From Biscogniauxia marginata (lineage: Eukaryota > Ascomycota > Sordariomycetes > Xylariales > Xylariaceae): a DNA stretch of 64,000 bases. Position numbers and translations under genes: made by a program. Every line of letters starts with the position of its first letter. Positions within the stretch are counted from its first letter, which is position 1. The notes under the pieces were generated by a model. That model was given only the letters and a program-made list of their open reading frames with translations. It did no database searches and was not told where the DNA came from. Positions 61,101 through 64,000 of this stretch are shown here, one piece after another. Location of the stretch: NCBI GenBank assembly GCA_022695795.1, contig MU404147.1, positions 105,493-169,492 of the forward strand, in the 5' to 3' direction.

Positions 61101-61320
61101 TAATTATAATTATAATTAATTTTTATGTTGGTTTTTTTAAATCTTTTTATTATACCGTAAAAAAATTTAAAGCTTTCGTTTAAAAGCTTATTAATTGTTA
61201 TTTTTTTAATTGTTTTTTTTTATTACTTTTTGGTTTTAAGGGGCATGTTTATCTTGAGGCGGTTCGACTAAGGGTCTCTTTTCTTAAATTAATATTAAAC
61301 ACTAATTAAGGAGCTATTAA
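55080..61320 (-). pseudogene. Element B gag-pol region, decayed
   Basis: Same minus-strand motif order as element A: reverse transcriptase at about 57639-57682, integrase at about 55745-55870, and chromodomain near 55080-55210. It is interrupted by the solo LTR at 56206-56518 and by many stops. Confidence 0.75.
56206..56518 (+). mobile_element. Solo LTR nested in element B
   Basis: 313 bp, flanked by CGTTA at 56201-56205 and 56519-56523. It matches the solo LTR at 30813-31204 with an internal deletion of about 80 bp. Most of it is RIP-mutated, but about 50 bp near the left end (56213-56263), including GGTCACGTGACC, is almost unchanged. Confidence 0.88.
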
Positions 61321-61322
61321 AA

Positions 61323-61742
61323 TGTAACAAACCTCTTTATATATTTTTAGTTAATTAATTTTATAAGTAAATACGTATTAGGTTTTCTTGATTTAAAAGT
61401 AATAATGAATTAAGATTAATTTAAATAATTTATAATATTTTATTTATTAAAGAGATTTTAAAGTATTTTTATTATAATATTAAAAAGTGATTATAATTTT
61501 AAATTAATAATTAAAAAATTAAAATTAATAACTAGATATAAAGGAAATTCTATTTTTTTATATTTATTTTCCTTTATATATGTTAAATATTAAAAGAATT
61601 AAACTTAATTAAATAAATACTTTTAATTGGGTCACGTGATGTTGTATTACATTATAAAGGAGGGGACTACTGGTCCGTTTAGTTTTGGTCCGTGCTTGTC
61701 TACACTTGTTAGAAATCTTTTTAACATAGTTGGTTCGTAACA
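61323..61742 (-). repeat. Element B right LTR (5' LTR in coding sense)
   Basis: About 420 bp from TGTAACAAACC to GGTTCGTAACA. It retains CACGTG at 61633-61638 and a less mutated last 120 bp. Confidence 0.8.
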
Positions 61743-62149
61743 TATATATGCAAGGTACATAGATATAAAAGTACCTAGTTGCTTCCTTCTTAGGTGATAA
61801 CACCTAGGTGCTGTTAATTAACTATTATATATTAAGTTTATTTATTATTTAATTATTATTATTTAACATTTTAATTTTAAATTTTAATAATAATAAATTA
61901 TCGCGATATTATAAAATTAAAATTTTTTTTAATTAATATAATAAATAATAATATAATAAAACTATTAATATTAATAATTTAAATAATTATAAATTATTTA
62001 TATCGTTTTATATTTATTATTATTATATTAATTTAAATAAATATTTCGAATATAAACTTTATTTCATTAAAATTATATATATATATATATTTATAAATTT
62101 TAAATTTTAAATTTTATAATTATTTTTAATATATATTTAAGTTTTTATA

Positions 62150-62573
62150 TAACGTGTCTTATAAGCGAGTGAGCCACTTAATTTCCTATATAAAATCGAC
62201 TTTTTCAGAAATTCATAATTTTACATGTAAAAATCGTAAAAGTCTCGGACTTTTTCTTTTAATTATATATTTATAAGGTTTAATTAAAAGTAAAATCGAA
62301 AAAATAAAAAGTAAAATATATAAAAAAATACGTAAAAAGGTTTATACGTTTTATTTTAATTTTAGTTTTTACGTGTTTTCATTTCGCGTCTTTTAAAATT
62401 AATTTTTCCGATTTTATTTTTAATTACACTTTATAATTATATAACTAAAAAAAAGGTTCGAGACTTTTACGATTTTTACGCGTAAAGCTATAAATATTTG
62501 AAAAAGTCGATTTTATATGGGAAATCGAGTGGCCCACTTACTTATGTGGCCCACTCGCTTATAAAACACGTTA
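62150..62573. mobile_element. 424-bp fold-back element (MITE-like, TA duplication)
   Basis: Inverted repeat over most of its length. The outer arms begin AACGTGTCTTATAAGCGAG on the left and, read in reverse, AACGTGTTTTATAAGCGAG on the right. The arms continue through AAAATCGACTTTTTC and AAATCGTAAAAGTCTCG on both sides. TA at 62150-62151 and 62572-62573 could be the target duplication of a Tc1/mariner-type element. The right arm has a short duplicated piece (GTGGCCCACTTA / GTGGCCCACTCG). No coding capacity. Confidence 0.8.
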
Positions 62574-64000
62574 AAGCTTTTTAATTATTTATTTATTTAT
62601 TTAAACGCATTTATAATGATTTTTATCGCCGTATAAAATTAAAATTTTTAATTTTTTAACGCGCTTTATATCGCGTTTATATAATAAAAAGTTTATTATT
62701 ATAATAATATAATTTAAATAAAAAATAACTAATTATTTATATTAATAATATATTAAATAATTATTATTTCTTTATAAAATATAAATTTTCGAGTATTTAG
62801 TTTTTTAATTAATTATATAAATTATTTAAGTTTTTATTAATATTATTAATTTTTTTTAAAAAAATAAAAAAAATAAAAAAAATAATTTTATACGTTTTAA
62901 TAATGATAATAAATATAACATATTATATAAACAAATAAACGAAACAAGCTCGTAAATGAAATTTTATAGTTATTACACTTTTAACCATTAAAAATTAAAT
63001 ACTTTTTTTATATTAAATATTTAGTTTATTATATTTTCCAAGTTAAGACTTTTTAAAATTAAAATAAAAAATAAATAAAATTAATTATTTTATTTATTTA
63101 TTATATAAATATATATATTATATCGTTTTCGTTTAAATTTTTTTCGAGGCCTTTTTTTTATTATTAATTATAATATTATTTTTTAATTAATAAAGTTATT
63201 TTTTATATTAAATAATTCTTTTATTTATAATTATTTATTTTTAGTTTTACGTTATTTATTAAAAATATAATTTATCTTTTAAAAATAAGTAATTTTATCT
63301 CGTAATAAAAACATTTTATATATTAATATTAAAATAATTTTTATAAATTAAATTATAAAAATACTTAATTTATATTAAAATCGAGAAATAATATAATAAT
63401 AACCTTTTTTAAATTAAAAAAAACTAATTTAATTACACGAATTTTAATTTATATATTTAAAATAATTATTATAATAATAAAAGCTTTTATAAAGTTAATT
63501 AAAAAGTTTTTTATAATATAAAAATAATAACGCTTTATTAATTCCTTTAAATATTTATTATATATATTTTAAAATATATAAAGTTAAAAAGTTATAATTT
63601 GTATAACGAATATTTAAATATATAAAATATAATATTATTTCTTTTAATATTTTAAGCTTTATAAAATAATAGCTTTTTTAATTATTTAAAATTAATAAAT
63701 GTTTAAAGTTTTATATTCGAAATTTAATATAAAAATCGAAATATCTTATAAATTTTATATTAAATATATTTATTATTTAATTATTATTTAATACTTTAAT
63801 TTTACTTTTTAATAATAATAAGCTATTATAATATTATAAAACTAAATATGTTTTATTAATTATTAACATCAATAATTTAAATAATTATAATTTATTCTTA
63901 TTTTTTATTAAAATTATCAAAATTATTTATATCGTTTTATATTTATTATTATTATATTAATTTAAATTATTTTTAATATATATTTATTTATTTATTTATT

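Larger units (their letters stand above)
46388..61742 (-). mobile_element. Ty3/gypsy chromovirus element B, interrupted by element A
   Basis: Outer element. Its left LTR begins with TGTGACGAAC at 46388-46397, is interrupted by element A, and resumes at 53991 to about 54450. The right LTR is 61323-61742. Coding sense is minus: a purine tract lies just inside the left LTR (54451-54470 read in reverse), and polymerase motifs read on the minus strand. No matching 5-bp target duplication is seen outside it (TTTAA on the left, TATAT on the right), which may reflect mutation. It carries the nested solo LTR at 56206-56518. All reading frames are broken. Confidence 0.85.
43890..64000. other. AT-rich, RIP-mutated, gene-free block
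   Basis: Base composition drops abruptly to very high AT with TA-rich words, and no intact gene of normal length remains. Recognisable protein motifs of retrotransposons survive only with many CAA/CAG-to-TAA/TAG and G-to-A changes, the mark of repeat-induced point mutation. The block holds decayed LTR elements, a fold-back element and an assembly gap, and runs off the window's right edge. It could be part of a centromeric, subtelomeric or dispersed heterochromatic island; the window does not tell which. Confidence 0.9.

Noticed and set aside
61609..61803. Short minus-strand frame over the end of element B
   Set aside because: Crosses the LTR boundary at 61742, so it cannot be an ancestral gene.

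Overview
This window comes from a filamentous ascomycete (Pezizomycotina, probably a Sordariomycete; the class is inference). The signs are many short spliceosomal introns (about 50-80 nt) with CTAAT/CTGAC-like branch points, fungal-specific families (SET9, ENA-type P-ATPase, HET, GH55, fungal LrgB-like), and a 20 kb AT-rich block that looks like repeat-induced point mutation (RIP) of retrotransposons.

Layout. Positions 1-43.9 kb are a normal gene region with wide intergenic gaps. From left to right: a secreted GH55 exo-beta-1,3-glucanase (-); an unrecognised single-pass membrane protein (-); an unrecognised 589-aa five-exon gene (-); an LrgB-like membrane protein (+); a Pin1/Ess1 prolyl isomerase (-); RNA polymerase II subunit RPB9 (+); mitochondrial ribosomal protein uL14m (-); histone H4K20 methyltransferase SET9 (+); a membrane-anchored LysM protein (+); a broken short-chain dehydrogenase (-); a medium-chain dehydrogenase/enoyl reductase (+); a PI-PLC-like protein (-) with a solo LTR 9 bp past its stop codon; a four-TM MARVEL-like protein (-); a truncated HET-domain gene (+); an ENA-type sodium P-ATPase (+); and an ankyrin-repeat pseudogene (-) next to the RIP block. 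Housekeeping genes sit at 15-23 kb, while broken accessory genes (SDR, HET, ankyrin) sit to the right of them.

Positions 43.9-64 kb hold no intact gene. The main content is two Ty3/gypsy chromodomain retrotransposons of one family, both with pol on the minus strand. Element A (46398-53990) is inserted into the left LTR of element B (46388-46397 plus 53991-61742) and is flanked by the 5-bp target duplication CGAAC. A solo LTR of a related family (56206-56518, duplication CGTTA) is inserted inside B. Its less mutated relative is the solo LTR at 30813-31204 (duplication CGAAT). Each full element also carries a decayed plus-strand reading frame, antisense to pol, with a cysteine cluster followed by a charged helical region. 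A 424-bp fold-back element lies at 62150-62573.

The most interesting observation is the RPB9 locus. The canonical gene is spliced across a 790-nt intron, but the first exon also runs on, in frame and without a stop, into 136 further codons that look coding and carry a CxxC-x6-CxxC motif. The locus therefore appears able to make a second RPB9 form in which the C-terminal zinc ribbon is replaced by an unrelated acidic tail.
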